Shown here piece after piece: positions 52,498 to 61,118 of a stretch of 64,000 bases of DNA. The stretch comes from Planococcus circulans. Its GTDB lineage: Bacteria; Bacillota; Bacilli; Bacillales_A; Planococcaceae. A model generated the notes under the pieces. That model was given only the letters and a program-made list of their open reading frames with translations. It was not told the origin of the DNA and searched no databases. Location: positions 135,670-199,669 of the forward strand of contig NZ_JAIQCL010000006.1 of the NCBI RefSeq assembly GCF_020023385.1, in the 5' to 3' direction. The number at the start of each line of letters is the position of its first letter. Position 1 is the first letter of the stretch. Both the position numbers and the translations under genes were made by a program.

Positions 52498-53400
52498 TTG
52501 ACAATCAAAAAATTCTTTTATACAGCAGCTGCTGTAGTAGTTGCAGCCATGACCATCGCTTCACCTGCATCCGCTTCTTCTCTCCACCCTTTTACTGATG
52601 TCGGAGACCGTTACGAAGAAGCAGTAGAGTTCTTCTATATCACAGAACTTATAAATGGGAAAACCACAACAAAGTTCGGTACAAATGAGCCATTAACACG
52701 CGGCGATGCTGCGGTCATTTTAGCGAATACGTTATTTTTGGATACCGATACCGCTAAAGATGCAGGCTTCAAAGATTTGAATACCCGTGTTCGTGGATCT
52801 GTAAATGCTCTTGCTGAAGTCGGCATAGTTTCAGGCGTAACAAAAACTGAGTTCCAGCCGGGCGCTCCATTAAGCCGTGGTGCAATGGCGAAATTCCTGT
52901 CAGTGGCATTTGAATTGGAAGAGTATCAGCAAACGACTCCATTTTCTGATGTTGGCGGAGTCTTCAAACCGTATATCGAAGCATTATATGGCGCAGGGAT
53001 CACTTCAGGTAAAACGCCTACTTCATATGGAACCTATACCAATATTACACGCGGAGAATATGCCAACCTGTTGTACAAAACAATCGATACAACAACAGAT
53101 TGGTTCTATTACCCGGAAGCTTCAAGTGTAAAAGTGGTTTCAGCCACTTCTACTGCAATTACATTGACAGAACCCGCTTTGGCTGATTACAATGCGACAG
53201 AAATAGCTGATTTCTTCAGCTTCATGGTTGAGTTGGAAGACGGTACTGAAATTCCAGTAAAACCTACTTCGTTCAAATTGTCACCGGACCGCCAATTACT
53301 GACGATCGAACATACCAAACAAAACTTAACTGGTAAAGCAGGCAACTTTATTGTTGATGATTATGAGACAATGGTCAAGTCAGCATTTAACTTCAAATAA
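52498..53400 (+). CDS. Secreted protein with three SLH domains
   Basis: A 300-residue exported protein: signal peptide (cleavage after PASA), then three S-layer homology domains (about 30-85, 90-140, 145-200; each with an F-DV or F-DL start and a TRGD/SRGA/TRGE motif), and a C-terminal beta-rich domain. SLH domains bind pyruvylated secondary wall polymer and hold proteins on the cell wall. The start is TTG 52498, with GGGGAT upstream; the frame has no better ATG before the signal peptide. Single gene with a terminator. Confidence 0.88.
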   Translation: MTIKKFFYTAAAVVVAAMTIASPASASSLHPFTDVGDRYEEAVEFFYITELINGKTTTKFGTNEPLTRGDAAVILANTLFLDTDTAKDAGFKDLNTRVRGSVNALAEVGIVSGVTKTEFQPGAPLSRGAMAKFLSVAFELEEYQQTTPFSDVGGVFKPYIEALYGAGITSGKTPTSYGTYTNITRGEYANLLYKTIDTTTDWFYYPEASSVKVVSATSTAITLTEPALADYNATEIADFFSFMVELEDGTEIPVKPTSFKLSPDRQLLTIEHTKQNLTGKAGNFIVDDYETMVKSAFNFK

Positions 53401-53425
53401 TTGCAGAGTATAGGATTTTCAATCA

Positions 53426-53475
53426 AAAACCCTGAATGGTTTTCACGCAACAGTGATCCCATTCAGGGTTTTCTA
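53426..53475 (+). terminator. Intrinsic terminator after the SLH gene
   Basis: A 14-bp stem (53426-53439 and 53459-53472) with a 19-base loop and a short T run. Confidence 0.82.
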
Positions 53476-53501
53476 ATTTACTTATGTCCAGTACGTTCTG
53501 C

Positions 53502-54059
53502 TCATTTACACTGCACTATCCATTCTTCACGCAATATCCCCATCTTAATGGCATCATAATATTCACCTTCTACCATACGCGCTTTTCGGATGCGGGCTTC
53601 CTCTTTCATTCCGAGCCTTTGAGCGACTTTCATCATCCGGTCATTTCCCGACCAAGTGGACATGCCAAGCCGATGCAGATCGGTGAATTCAAACAGAAAA
53701 TCAATCCATAGCCGGTATGCTTCCGTTCCATATCCACCATTCCAGTACGCAGTGTCATAAATGACGATGCCTGTTTCCAGCCAGCTTGTGTTTTGGTCCA
53801 CCCAATAAGCGCCGACGTAACCGATAGTTTTTTCATCAGCTGTTATGATGAGTGACGCGGGCACTCCGCTTGCGATCGACTCCTCTTCCAGCCATTTTTC
53901 CCGGTGCTGTTCTTTGTTCAGCCGCGTTTCCGGAATATAGGGTCCGTTCCATTTTTTTGCTTCCTGCCGCTTTTCCTCAAAGCGCCAATAATAAAGTTCG
54001 TCCAGCTGGGCCGTTGATGCTTGTGTCAATCTAATCTTATCTCCAATGATGTTAACCAT
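53502..54059 (-). CDS. GNAT-family N-acetyltransferase
   Basis: A 185-residue acetyltransferase resembling the RimJ/RimL group: IIGDKIRLTQ at the N-terminus, TIGYVGAYWVD in the core and the acetyl-CoA binding loop NGGYGTEAYRLWIDFLFE. A MKVAQRLGMKEEARIRKA segment near the C-terminus is typical. The substrate could be a protein N-terminus, an amino sugar or another amine. Single gene. Confidence 0.88.
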   Translation of the reverse strand: MVNIIGDKIRLTQASTAQLDELYYWRFEEKRQEAKKWNGPYIPETRLNKEQHREKWLEEESIASGVPASLIITADEKTIGYVGAYWVDQNTSWLETGIVIYDTAYWNGGYGTEAYRLWIDFLFEFTDLHRLGMSTWSGNDRMMKVAQRLGMKEEARIRKARMVEGEYYDAIKMGILREEWIVQCK

Positions 54060-54197
54060 GATGAGCTGCTTCCCTTCCTAATCGCTTTCTACCTCTGTTT
54101 CAAGCCGTTTCTTCAAGGCAATCAATTCAAATCGTGCAACAGAATTATTGTCCGGGTATTCCAATAAGACATTATTGAAAACCTTTTCCTGCTGGAT

Positions 54198-55079
54198 TTA
54201 AACAGTGACTTTTACCGGCACCTGCTTTTCTGGCCAGTTCACCAGAAAAATTCCAGCGAAGATTAAACTGCCACCGACCAATAAAGGCAAGCCGAGCTGC
54301 TCTCCTAGCACCAACCAACCTGATAGGATGCCGAACAAAGGAGCCAAAAACAGAAAAGCGCTGACCTTTCCAGAATCGCCTTTTTGCAGCAAATAGAACC
54401 ACACGGTAAATTGGATGATAGAGGCAGGGATGGATAGCCATAAAAGAATCGAAATGGAGTTGGAATTGATGACAAGACGGGAAGTTTCAAGTAAAGCCGA
54501 GCCGACAAGCAAAATGAGGCCACCGAAAAACATCTGGTAAGCAGTCAGCACCCATATATCGAACAACTTGCCCCATTTTTTGATCAAAAGCGTTCCGGCA
54601 GCCCAAAAAACGGCGCTCAAAAATCCCAGAAACGTGCCGATTTCAATCGCCAAATGGCTTCCCATCGCAATGAAAACACCGATAAAGCCGATCAGCACCC
54701 CCGTCCACTGGACCATCCGGTAGCGGACACCCATCACCAATGTCCCAAAAATTACGACCAGCAAAGGATTCATGAAAGTTAAAATGGCCGATTCGCCGGA
54801 CGTAATGGTACGCAAGCTTAAAAAAATCGCTCCCATGACGCCAGCCGTTTGAACAGCGCCAATCAGTATCACTTTCCCCCATTCGCCTCGGTGTGCGAGC
54901 TGCTTCCTTTTGAACATTCGGACGAAAAACAACATGATGCTCCCGGCAATTACGAAGCGCAATCCTGCTAACAACAACGGCGATATGTAAACTAACCCCA
55001 TTTTAGCCACCACAAAGGAAGACCCCATCAAGCCGGTCGTCAATATGACCAAAAATGAGAAAATCAGTTTCTCCTTCAT
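54198..55079 (-). CDS. EamA/DMT-family transporter
   Basis: A 293-residue protein with ten hydrophobic segments arranged as two EamA units, and loops such as GVRYRMVQWTGVLIGFIGVFIAM and PEKQVPVKVTV at the C-terminus. Members export amino acids or other metabolites. The ATG at 55079 follows AAAGGAG; upstream open sequence belongs to the neighbouring gene. It lies 17 bases after an APH-fold gene and is likely co-transcribed with it. Confidence 0.88.
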   Translation of the reverse strand: MKEKLIFSFLVILTTGLMGSSFVVAKMGLVYISPLLLAGLRFVIAGSIMLFFVRMFKRKQLAHRGEWGKVILIGAVQTAGVMGAIFLSLRTITSGESAILTFMNPLLVVIFGTLVMGVRYRMVQWTGVLIGFIGVFIAMGSHLAIEIGTFLGFLSAVFWAAGTLLIKKWGKLFDIWVLTAYQMFFGGLILLVGSALLETSRLVINSNSISILLWLSIPASIIQFTVWFYLLQKGDSGKVSAFLFLAPLFGILSGWLVLGEQLGLPLLVGGSLIFAGIFLVNWPEKQVPVKVTV

Positions 55080-55096
55080 TTGCCACTCTCCTTTAC

Positions 55097-56017
55097 CTAT
55101 AGCTTCTCTGAACTTATCGGGCTGCTGTTTTTCTCTGTTTTGTTGACAGAAAGCGGCTCTCTTCCAACAATTCCCTCCCAATATTTCCAAGCCTGAAGAT
55201 ATGCATGGAAGTTCTCTGGATGGTGTTTCACACAAATCGCTAAGCGCTGGTACAAGCCGATCAGTACTTCCTTGTATAGCTGCTGCCTGTCGGGCAGTGG
55301 CAAGGTGAAAACTTCGAAAGCAGCGTCCAGCGCTTCTTTTGTCAGTTCATGCGGCGTCGAAAAGAATGCATAGATCAAATCATCATGCGGCCACCCAAGT
55401 ACCGGCGTCGGATCGATGACACCTGCGAGCCTTTTTTCATGAAGGATGAAGTTATGGACACCGCAATCGCCGTGGATTAAATAAGGAATAGATTTAGGCG
55501 AATTTTGCGTTAGGTCTCTTGTCGATGGTGATACAATACTCAAATCTTTCTTTTTTAGGTAGGCGTTCAGAACTTCTTCAGAAGCCTTCACTCTTTCCAT
55601 CAAGAATTGTTGCCAGGATCTCACGGGCGCATCCTGCCATCCCCAGCCTTTACCCGAATATACAGGCAGATACTGATTGATCAATCCGCTGACAAGCGCT
55701 TGGAGAAGCTCTTTTTTATTACCGCCAGACCCATTGTCCGTGGAACCTGGAATATAGGTATAGGCTATGAATCGATATACGGGATCAACCGCCACAAGTC
55801 GCGGCAAAAGTGAAAGGAAAGGATAAAACGAAAGAAATTCCGCTTCTGATTTGGTTACTTTTTCTTCATTTATTTTGACAACGACCGGCATGCCTATTTC
55901 CAACCGCAAAAGATAGACTTCACTCATTGTCCCGCCGCTCATAGCTGTGCATTTCCAGTCGGCAGAAGGAAGGATTTTTTCTTCTGTCAAATAGGCCAAT
56001 ACTGTAGAAATTTCCAT
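55097..56017 (-). CDS. Aminoglycoside phosphotransferase (APH)-fold protein
   Basis: A 306-residue kinase-like protein with SGGTMSEVYLL (glycine-rich region), VVVKINEE (ATP-binding Lys), HGDCGVHNF (catalytic loop) and VIDPTPVLGWPHDD (metal Asp). Such proteins phosphorylate small molecules such as aminoglycosides, choline or homoserine; the true substrate is not evident. It forms a two-gene unit with a downstream EamA transporter. No specific resistance subfamily is claimed. Confidence 0.82.
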   Translation of the reverse strand: MEISTVLAYLTEEKILPSADWKCTAMSGGTMSEVYLLRLEIGMPVVVKINEEKVTKSEAEFLSFYPFLSLLPRLVAVDPVYRFIAYTYIPGSTDNGSGGNKKELLQALVSGLINQYLPVYSGKGWGWQDAPVRSWQQFLMERVKASEEVLNAYLKKKDLSIVSPSTRDLTQNSPKSIPYLIHGDCGVHNFILHEKRLAGVIDPTPVLGWPHDDLIYAFFSTPHELTKEALDAAFEVFTLPLPDRQQLYKEVLIGLYQRLAICVKHHPENFHAYLQAWKYWEGIVGREPLSVNKTEKNSSPISSEKL

Positions 56018-56229
56018 TACGAGCCTCCGGTCGTTTTCCTAATTGGAATAATTATACCATTATCTCCTGCTCTCAATTTGCACTAATTCATTTATTCATC
56101 CCTGTACCCTGCTGACAGTGAAAGACGAAATGTGCAGTTTCTATGAAGTTTATTGTGCTTTATCGATGGTATACAGATAGAAAGAACCCATTTATATGTA
56201 AATAATCTGGAAAAGGAGGAAAACACCTG

Positions 56230-56682
56230 ATGAATCCTTATTTGAAATTTGGCATTATGATCGGAACTTCCACATTTTTGATGTACTGGTTGATGTATTT
56301 GAATGTTTTTCAAGTTGATCACGTGACGTTTAGTGAGACGAGAGTCTACATGGCCTTGATCATGGGATCCATCATGGCGGTCGTCATGATGTTATTCATG
56401 TGGCCCATGTACAAAAACAAAAAAATCAACACTGCGATTCTCGCAGGAAGCGCGGTCGTTTTCGCCCTTTCTTTGTGGCTTGTCCGCAGCCAGGTGCTGA
56501 TTGAAGACACGGGTTGGATGAAAGCGATGATCCCACATCATTCGATTGCCATTCTGACAAGTGAAAGAGCGGATATTTCAGATCCCCGTGTACGCGAACT
56601 AGCAGATCAGATTATCGAAGCGCAACGGGAGGAAATCGCCGAAATGAAAAGGCTGATTGAAGATCTTGAAGATGAGGAGTAA
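56230..56682 (+). CDS. DUF305 membrane protein
   Basis: A 150-residue protein with four hydrophobic segments in the first 90 residues (Met-rich: MALIMGSIMAVVMMLFMWPM) and a C-terminal DUF305 helical part with AMIPHHSIAI and an acidic end. DUF305 proteins are often found near copper- or heavy-metal-handling genes, and the Met/His content would allow Cu(I) binding, but no metal genes are adjacent here. The start follows GGAGGAAA. Confidence 0.8.
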   Translation: MNPYLKFGIMIGTSTFLMYWLMYLNVFQVDHVTFSETRVYMALIMGSIMAVVMMLFMWPMYKNKKINTAILAGSAVVFALSLWLVRSQVLIEDTGWMKAMIPHHSIAILTSERADISDPRVRELADQIIEAQREEIAEMKRLIEDLEDEE

Positions 56683-56700
56683 CTTCAGTTGATGAGAACA

Positions 56701-56736
56701 AAAAAAGTCAGGGGCAAGGATGCTCCTGACTTTTTT
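56701..56736. terminator. Bidirectional intrinsic terminator
   Basis: A 12-bp stem (AAAAAAGTCAGG, 56701-56712, and complement 56725-56736) between convergent genes, with A/T tracts both sides. Confidence 0.88.
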
Positions 56737-56763
56737 GTGCAGATAATTTTTCTCATGCATTCG

Positions 56764-57201
56764 TTAAAATTCTATGTAAAACGGATGGGCCATATCATTC
56801 AGACAATATTCAATTCTTTGCCGGAAATTCTTCCAGGTCACCAGTTCCAATGCTAGTGCCACTGGAAAATAGGCAACTTCCAAGCTTTCAGCAGACGTCG
56901 TTTCGATGCCTCCGATAGGTTTCGCCAAAAAGAGCGTATTGCAGATGGAATCTTCGACATTTTGAAAAACCCCACAAAATTTCACTACTTCAATCTCTAT
57001 ACCTGTTTCTTCTTTTACTTCCCGCACTGCAGCCTCTTTCAAAGATTCCCCTTCCTCCACTTGTCCTCCTGGCATTTCCCATCCTCTGCGCGGACCTTTA
57101 ATCAGCAAAATTTCACCTTGATCGTTGAGGACAATAGCTGCCGCAGAAAGGATGTGCTTTGGAGGTGAAGGAGCTGGATATGTTTTTTGGTGTTGCGGCA
57201 T
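56764..57201 (-). CDS. Nudix hydrolase with intact Nudix box
   Basis: A 145-residue Nudix protein. The box GGQVEEGESLKEAAVREVKEE (about 55-75) follows GX5EX7REUXEE and has all metal-binding Glu. The substrate is an unknown nucleoside diphosphate derivative. The ATG at 57201 is 8 bases from GGGAG. It lies 21 bases after another Nudix gene in the same direction. The two proteins differ in length and box, so they are not recent duplicates. Confidence 0.9.
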   Translation of the reverse strand: MPQHQKTYPAPSPPKHILSAAAIVLNDQGEILLIKGPRRGWEMPGGQVEEGESLKEAAVREVKEETGIEIEVVKFCGVFQNVEDSICNTLFLAKPIGGIETTSAESLEVAYFPVALALELVTWKNFRQRIEYCLNDMAHPFYIEF

Positions 57202-57222
57202 CAAAAAAACCACTCCCTTATT

Positions 57223-57753
57223 TCAGCTTCTATACTGTTCCATTTTCCCAATCAATTCTCTTACTGCATTTTTATAGAGACTAAAGCGCTCCCATACTAC
57301 CGGGACAACCAACTTTTTTTCATTCATTTCTTCCCATTCTGCCAGTGTAACGAATTTCGCGCCGCATACTTCTCCTGCCTGCAATCTTAAATCCGCCAGT
57401 TCGAAGTTCTTCGGACTTTTCCACAGATAACTGTCCAAGAAATAAGCATTTTTCTTTAAGCTCCCGAGAAGATGCAGTTCCTGGGGATTTGCACAGAGTC
57501 CGGTTTTCTCTTTAAGCTCCCGGACCGCTCCAACAAGACTGGTTTCTCCAGCGGTCACCGATCCGCCTGTACACTCCCACAGCAAAGGGTGGGTCTTGAC
57601 CCGATCTCTTTGCGTAATCAATAGTTTGCCATCTTCGTTGAAAGTGAAGATTTCCACCACTAGGTGGTATTCGCCTGGCAGCATCGCCTGACCTCGTACA
57701 TGTTGTTTGCCAAGGGGGGTTCTTGTTCGATCGAATACATCCCAAACTTCCAT
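57223..57753 (-). CDS. Nudix-domain protein with an altered Nudix box
   Basis: A 176-residue Nudix protein beginning MEVWDVFDRTRTPLGK and GEYHLVVEIFTFN, the layout of the YfcD/IPP-isomerase-like group. The box is GGSVTAGETSLVGAV then RELKEKTGL: the second Glu of the REUXEE core is Lys. I checked the codon (AAA) on the minus strand. Loss of a metal ligand may lower or change activity. It is co-transcribed with the intact Nudix gene downstream. Confidence 0.85.
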   Translation of the reverse strand: MEVWDVFDRTRTPLGKQHVRGQAMLPGEYHLVVEIFTFNEDGKLLITQRDRVKTHPLLWECTGGSVTAGETSLVGAVRELKEKTGLCANPQELHLLGSLKKNAYFLDSYLWKSPKNFELADLRLQAGEVCGAKFVTLAEWEEMNEKKLVVPVVWERFSLYKNAVRELIGKMEQYRS

Positions 57754-57815
57754 TCAGTCAATCTCCTTATCTCAATTACTGTCCAGGAACCTCGATTCCG
57801 GTAGTGCATTGGCGA

Positions 57816-57858
57816 CAAAAAGAAGAGATTGAGCTGCACCGGCAACCGCCTCTCTCTT
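57816..57858 (-). terminator. Intrinsic terminator after the 30-residue peptide gene
   Basis: On the minus strand AAGAGA and GAG (57858-57850) pair with CTC and TCTCTT (57833-57823) with a two-base bulge, followed by TTTTT. It lies 75 bases past the peptide stop. Confidence 0.6.
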
Positions 57859-57931
57859 TTTTATGCATTAGTTTTTACAGGTTCTTGCGGACGTTTCAAT
57901 TCCCGATCTTCAAGAGTCCATCGGCAACGCT

Positions 57932-58024
57932 TTAATTTCCCTCATCGGTCTCGCTTACTTCAATAGATATGATAAGAGTCAGGATTGCCGTTACGATAAG
58001 CACTAAAGACATAATTACCAGCAT
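57932..58024 (-). CDS. 30-residue single-helix membrane peptide
   Basis: A frame of 30 codons with ATG 58024 directly after GGAGGAGATTCTC, a very strong ribosome binding site. The product is one hydrophobic helix (MLVIMSLVLIVTAILTLII) with an acidic tail (EVSETDEGN). It is divergent from the ba3 oxidase operon and shares its upstream region with two FNR/CRP-like palindromes, and has a plausible terminator. Such peptides often stabilise or regulate membrane complexes such as oxidases; that role is an inference here. Confidence 0.6.
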   Translation of the reverse strand: MLVIMSLVLIVTAILTLIISIEVSETDEGN

Positions 58025-58187
58025 GAGAATCTCCTCCAGACTGAGTTATTTTCTGTCCCTGCTCTTGGAGCCAGCATCAACAGAACCTGATTTTTATCAT
58101 CCAATCCAGCTCCCGTCAAATGCAGGATACATTAACTGAATTGTCCGTACTATTCACACCTTCATTATAGACCATTTTGGCCTGCAG
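58025..58187. other. Divergent promoter region, peptide side
   Basis: The roughly 540 bases between the peptide (58024) and the oxidase operon (58563) contain no other gene. The two palindromes listed separately are the only clear elements; promoters could not be placed with confidence. Confidence 0.5.
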
Positions 58188-58209
58188 ATTCTTGACCTGC
58201 ATCAAGAAT
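58188..58209. promoter_or_regulatory. FNR/CRP-like palindrome 1
   Basis: ATTCTTGA, CCTGCA, TCAAGAAT: perfect 8-bp arms with a 6-base centre. The core TTGA-N6-TCAA is the FNR/CRP-family type. It lies 164 bases from the peptide start and 354 bases from the oxidase operon. Confidence 0.6.
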
Positions 58210-58316
58210 TTTAAATAAAAGAAAAAACTGTCAAGCCAACAGAGAAATCCGTGTCTTTATCTAACTTGAAAGATTGTTTTTTTTTTGCTGGACATTTTTC
58301 CAGCTGCAGGTTTTTT

Positions 58317-58336
58317 TCCTTGATGCAGCTCAAGGA
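58317..58336. promoter_or_regulatory. FNR/CRP-like palindrome 2
   Basis: TCCTTGA, TGCAGC, TCAAGGA: perfect 7-bp arms. On the opposite strand its centre is GCTGCA, close to CCTGCA of palindrome 1, so the two sites are near-copies (CTTGANCTGCATCAAG core). Confidence 0.6.
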
Positions 58337-58562
58337 TTTTCACATTCAGTTCCTTTACGATAAAGAACTAGAAAGATCTTCAGCCAATTAGAAAGTGGGC
58401 TAGCAATCGTCTATCGGGAAATACGCCGATAAGTCTTCTAAATTATCTGAATATTTGTTACCATAAAGATAATTATGTTTTGTATAGTTTTTAGCAACAA
58501 AAAGCCTATTTTCCAGCTTATGAAATATTCGTTATGAAAAACAAGGAAAGGAGGATTTTAAT

Positions 58563-58718
58563 ATGAAGAATACGGCTTCTACAAATAAGAACCACAAAGG
58601 CCGCAAAAAATATGATGAAACTTCTTTGAGTGGCACGTTTGTTTCCGTCATGATCATAGCTGTCTTCATGATTCTCTCCTGGTTCAGTGTTTTCCTTTTA
58701 TTTTTAGAACGCAATTAA
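58563..58718 (+). CDS. Cytochrome c oxidase subunit IIa (ba3 type)
   Basis: A 51-residue protein with a polar N-terminus (TASTNKNHKGRKKYDETS) and one membrane helix (about 23-47). This matches the small subunit IIa of ba3-type oxidases and supplies the helix missing from subunit II. The start follows AAAGGAGG. It lies 42 bases before subunit II. It is short enough to be missed by length-limited gene prediction. Confidence 0.82.
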   Translation: MKNTASTNKNHKGRKKYDETSLSGTFVSVMIIAVFMILSWFSVFLLFLERN

Positions 58719-58760
58719 AAGCATTTTCCAGCAAAGAAATCAGAAAGGGGTTTGTCATTC

Positions 58761-59228
58761 ATGCATATTCATCGTTATGAAAAACTTTGGTTGATTATCG
58801 GTTCTCTCATTCTCCTAGTCTTCCTGGCAATTTTAGCAATCCAAACCTTTTATCTCGAAATGGGGCCGCCAAGCCATGCTGAGATGATGGATCCACAAGA
58901 GGTACGGGAATCTGAACTCTTCGCAGATGCCGAACTGACAGAAATTGGCGATAACGAATACGAAATCGCCATCGTTGCCGAAATGTTTGCTTTTCAGCCC
59001 GGAGATCTGGAAATCCCAGCCGGTGCAACTGTCCACTTCACATTGGCTTCTCCTGACGTGACCCATGGCTTTAAAATCACCGACACCAACGTCAATGTGA
59101 TGGTCGTTCCGGGACATATCTCGAAAGTCAGCCATACCTTCCACGAAGCGGGAGAATACTTGATTTTGTGCAATGAATACTGCGGACTGGGACACGAGTT
59201 CATGGCAAATACCATTACCGTCAATTGA
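58761..59228 (+). CDS. cbaB: ba3-type cytochrome c oxidase subunit II
   Basis: A 155-residue protein with one N-terminal membrane helix (about 8-30) and a cupredoxin domain carrying the CuA motif CNEYCGLGHEFM (C-x3-C-x3-H-x2-M) plus an upstream His in VTHGF. It accepts electrons from cytochrome c and passes them to subunit I. It is much shorter than aa3 subunit II, as expected for the ba3 class. The ATG at 58761 is preferred over a TTG at 58752 because of its distance from GAAAGGGG. Confidence 0.92.
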   Translation: MHIHRYEKLWLIIGSLILLVFLAILAIQTFYLEMGPPSHAEMMDPQEVRESELFADAELTEIGDNEYEIAIVAEMFAFQPGDLEIPAGATVHFTLASPDVTHGFKITDTNVNVMVVPGHISKVSHTFHEAGEYLILCNEYCGLGHEFMANTITVN

Positions 59229-59295
59229 GCTGCTGGCTGATCTGCACCAGCCGCTATTTTCACCATAATCATACGAATAGAAAGTAGGGAAAAAA

Positions 59296-60993
59296 ATGAC
59301 GCACATAACTGACGTACCAATCCGCCATAAAGGGAAAGCAGTTACGGCAGGTGCCATCGCTGGGATTTCAAAAAGGGATTCCCGCTTGTCCATCGCCAAT
59401 TTATCGATTGCCTTTATCGCCTTAGTCATCGGCGGTGCTGCCGGTTTGTTGCAGGGCTTTGTCCGAAGCGGTTTTTTGGAACTTCCTTCCTGGATCAGCT
59501 ATTATGCTTTGCTGACAGCTCACGGCGTCTTGCTGGTGCTGGTGTTAAGCTCTTTCTTCAGTATTGGCTATCTATATGCTGGAACATCGCGGGTACTGGG
59601 TGGCCTCGCAGATAAAACAGTGGCTTTCGGATGGGCTGGCTTTGGATTGATGACAGCCGGAACTGTAATTGCCGCATTTTTCATCCTTTCGGGAGATGCC
59701 AATGTGCTCTACACATTCTATACACCCATGCAGGCAAATCCTTGGTTTTATGTAGGCCTGGCCTTGCTGGTTGTTGGAATCCTGCTAAATTGTGTGGGTA
59801 TGTTCATCACCTACCAGAGCTGGAGAAAGCGGAATCCCGGTGAATTGACGCCGCTTTTTGCATTTTTCTCCAATGCCGTTTTTGTTCTTTGGGTCTTTGC
59901 GTCCCTCTTCATCGCTGTGTTTGTGGTGGGGATGGTTATCCCTTGGGCGTTTGGCTGGGTCCCGACAATCGATCCCATGATCGGGCGCACCATGTTTTGG
60001 GCTTTCGGCCATACGCTCGTTAATATTTGGATGCTGACTTCCATTTCCGCCTGGTATGTCTCAATGCCAAAAATTATCGGTGGGAAGGTGTTCAGTGATT
60101 CGCTTGCCCGAGTCGCCGTGGTCATTCTGGTGGTCGCCAACGTACCCGGTGGCTTCCATCACCAGATTCTTGATCCAGGATTGTCCGTGGAATTGAAATT
60201 CCTGCATGTCATCCAAACGTTCATGATCATCTTCCCATCCCTTATGACAGCCTTTGCGATGCTTGCTACAATGGAGCGTGCCGGCAGAACAAAAGGAGTC
60301 ACAAGTTTATTGGGCTGGTGGAAAATCCTCCCTTGGTCCGATGCTCGTTTCTTCGCTTTGATTGTCGCCATGTTGGCATACATTCCGGCTGGACTGGGCG
60401 GAATCATCAATGCCAGCAATCAGGTCAATCAAGTTGTCCACAACTCGATCTGGGTCACCGGACACCTGCATTTGACTGTGGGGACGACGGTTATGCTGAC
60501 GTTTTTCGGAATTTCCTATTGGCTGATTCCTTATCTATCTGGAAGAAAAATGACGAAAACCATCAATCGTTTAGCTCTTGCCCAAACAGTTGTCTGGGCA
60601 AGCGGAATGCTTCTGATGTCCGGTGCGATGCATTTTAATGGACTGCTTGGAAGCCCGCGCCGGACGGCAAACACAACATATAACGGACACAGTGCCGCAT
60701 CGGATTGGGCGCTGTATGAAATGTTGATGGCTATGGGTGGCGTCATCCTGTTTATCGGCATCCTCTTGCTGGTATACATCTGGATCCAACTTGCCTTTAT
60801 CGCACCAAAAGGAGACACGGATTTTCCGATTGGCGAAGATTACAACAAAAAAGATGCATCCCCGTTGTTCATGGACCGTTGGGCAATCTGGGTTGCTCTG
60901 GCGACACTTTCCATCGCCATCGCTTACGTGATCCCGTTACTGGACTTTGCTTCAGGACATTCACCGGGATCTCCACCATTTTTGATGCCATAA
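59296..60993 (+). CDS. cbaA: ba3-type cytochrome c oxidase subunit I
   Basis: A 565-residue heme-copper oxidase subunit with about thirteen membrane helices. Metal ligands are recognisable: His in LLTAHGVLLVL (low-spin heme), HTLVNIWM (CuB His), GGFHHQ (CuB His pair) and WVTGHLHLTVG (heme ligands). It reduces oxygen to water and pumps protons. ba3-type enzymes have high oxygen affinity and work at low oxygen. The gene is the last of the three-gene unit and ends in a strong terminator. Confidence 0.94.
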   Translation: MTHITDVPIRHKGKAVTAGAIAGISKRDSRLSIANLSIAFIALVIGGAAGLLQGFVRSGFLELPSWISYYALLTAHGVLLVLVLSSFFSIGYLYAGTSRVLGGLADKTVAFGWAGFGLMTAGTVIAAFFILSGDANVLYTFYTPMQANPWFYVGLALLVVGILLNCVGMFITYQSWRKRNPGELTPLFAFFSNAVFVLWVFASLFIAVFVVGMVIPWAFGWVPTIDPMIGRTMFWAFGHTLVNIWMLTSISAWYVSMPKIIGGKVFSDSLARVAVVILVVANVPGGFHHQILDPGLSVELKFLHVIQTFMIIFPSLMTAFAMLATMERAGRTKGVTSLLGWWKILPWSDARFFALIVAMLAYIPAGLGGIINASNQVNQVVHNSIWVTGHLHLTVGTTVMLTFFGISYWLIPYLSGRKMTKTINRLALAQTVVWASGMLLMSGAMHFNGLLGSPRRTANTTYNGHSAASDWALYEMLMAMGGVILFIGILLLVYIWIQLAFIAPKGDTDFPIGEDYNKKDASPLFMDRWAIWVALATLSIAIAYVIPLLDFASGHSPGSPPFLMP

Positions 60994-61005
60994 CGTTTCA
61001 AATTA

Positions 61006-61056
61006 GAAAGAGGGCGATAGAAGTCTGATGAATACAGACTTCTATCGCCCTCTTTC
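61006..61056. terminator. Strong terminator between the oxidase and kinase genes
   Basis: A 22-bp perfect stem (61006-61027 and 61035-61056) with a 7-base loop. It can end transcription from both convergent genes. Confidence 0.85.
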
Positions 61057-61118
61057 CTATTGCTGCGAAAATTCAATTCGTACGGGTTCAAACCTGAAGC
61101 GGATAAAAGGTCGGCTTT

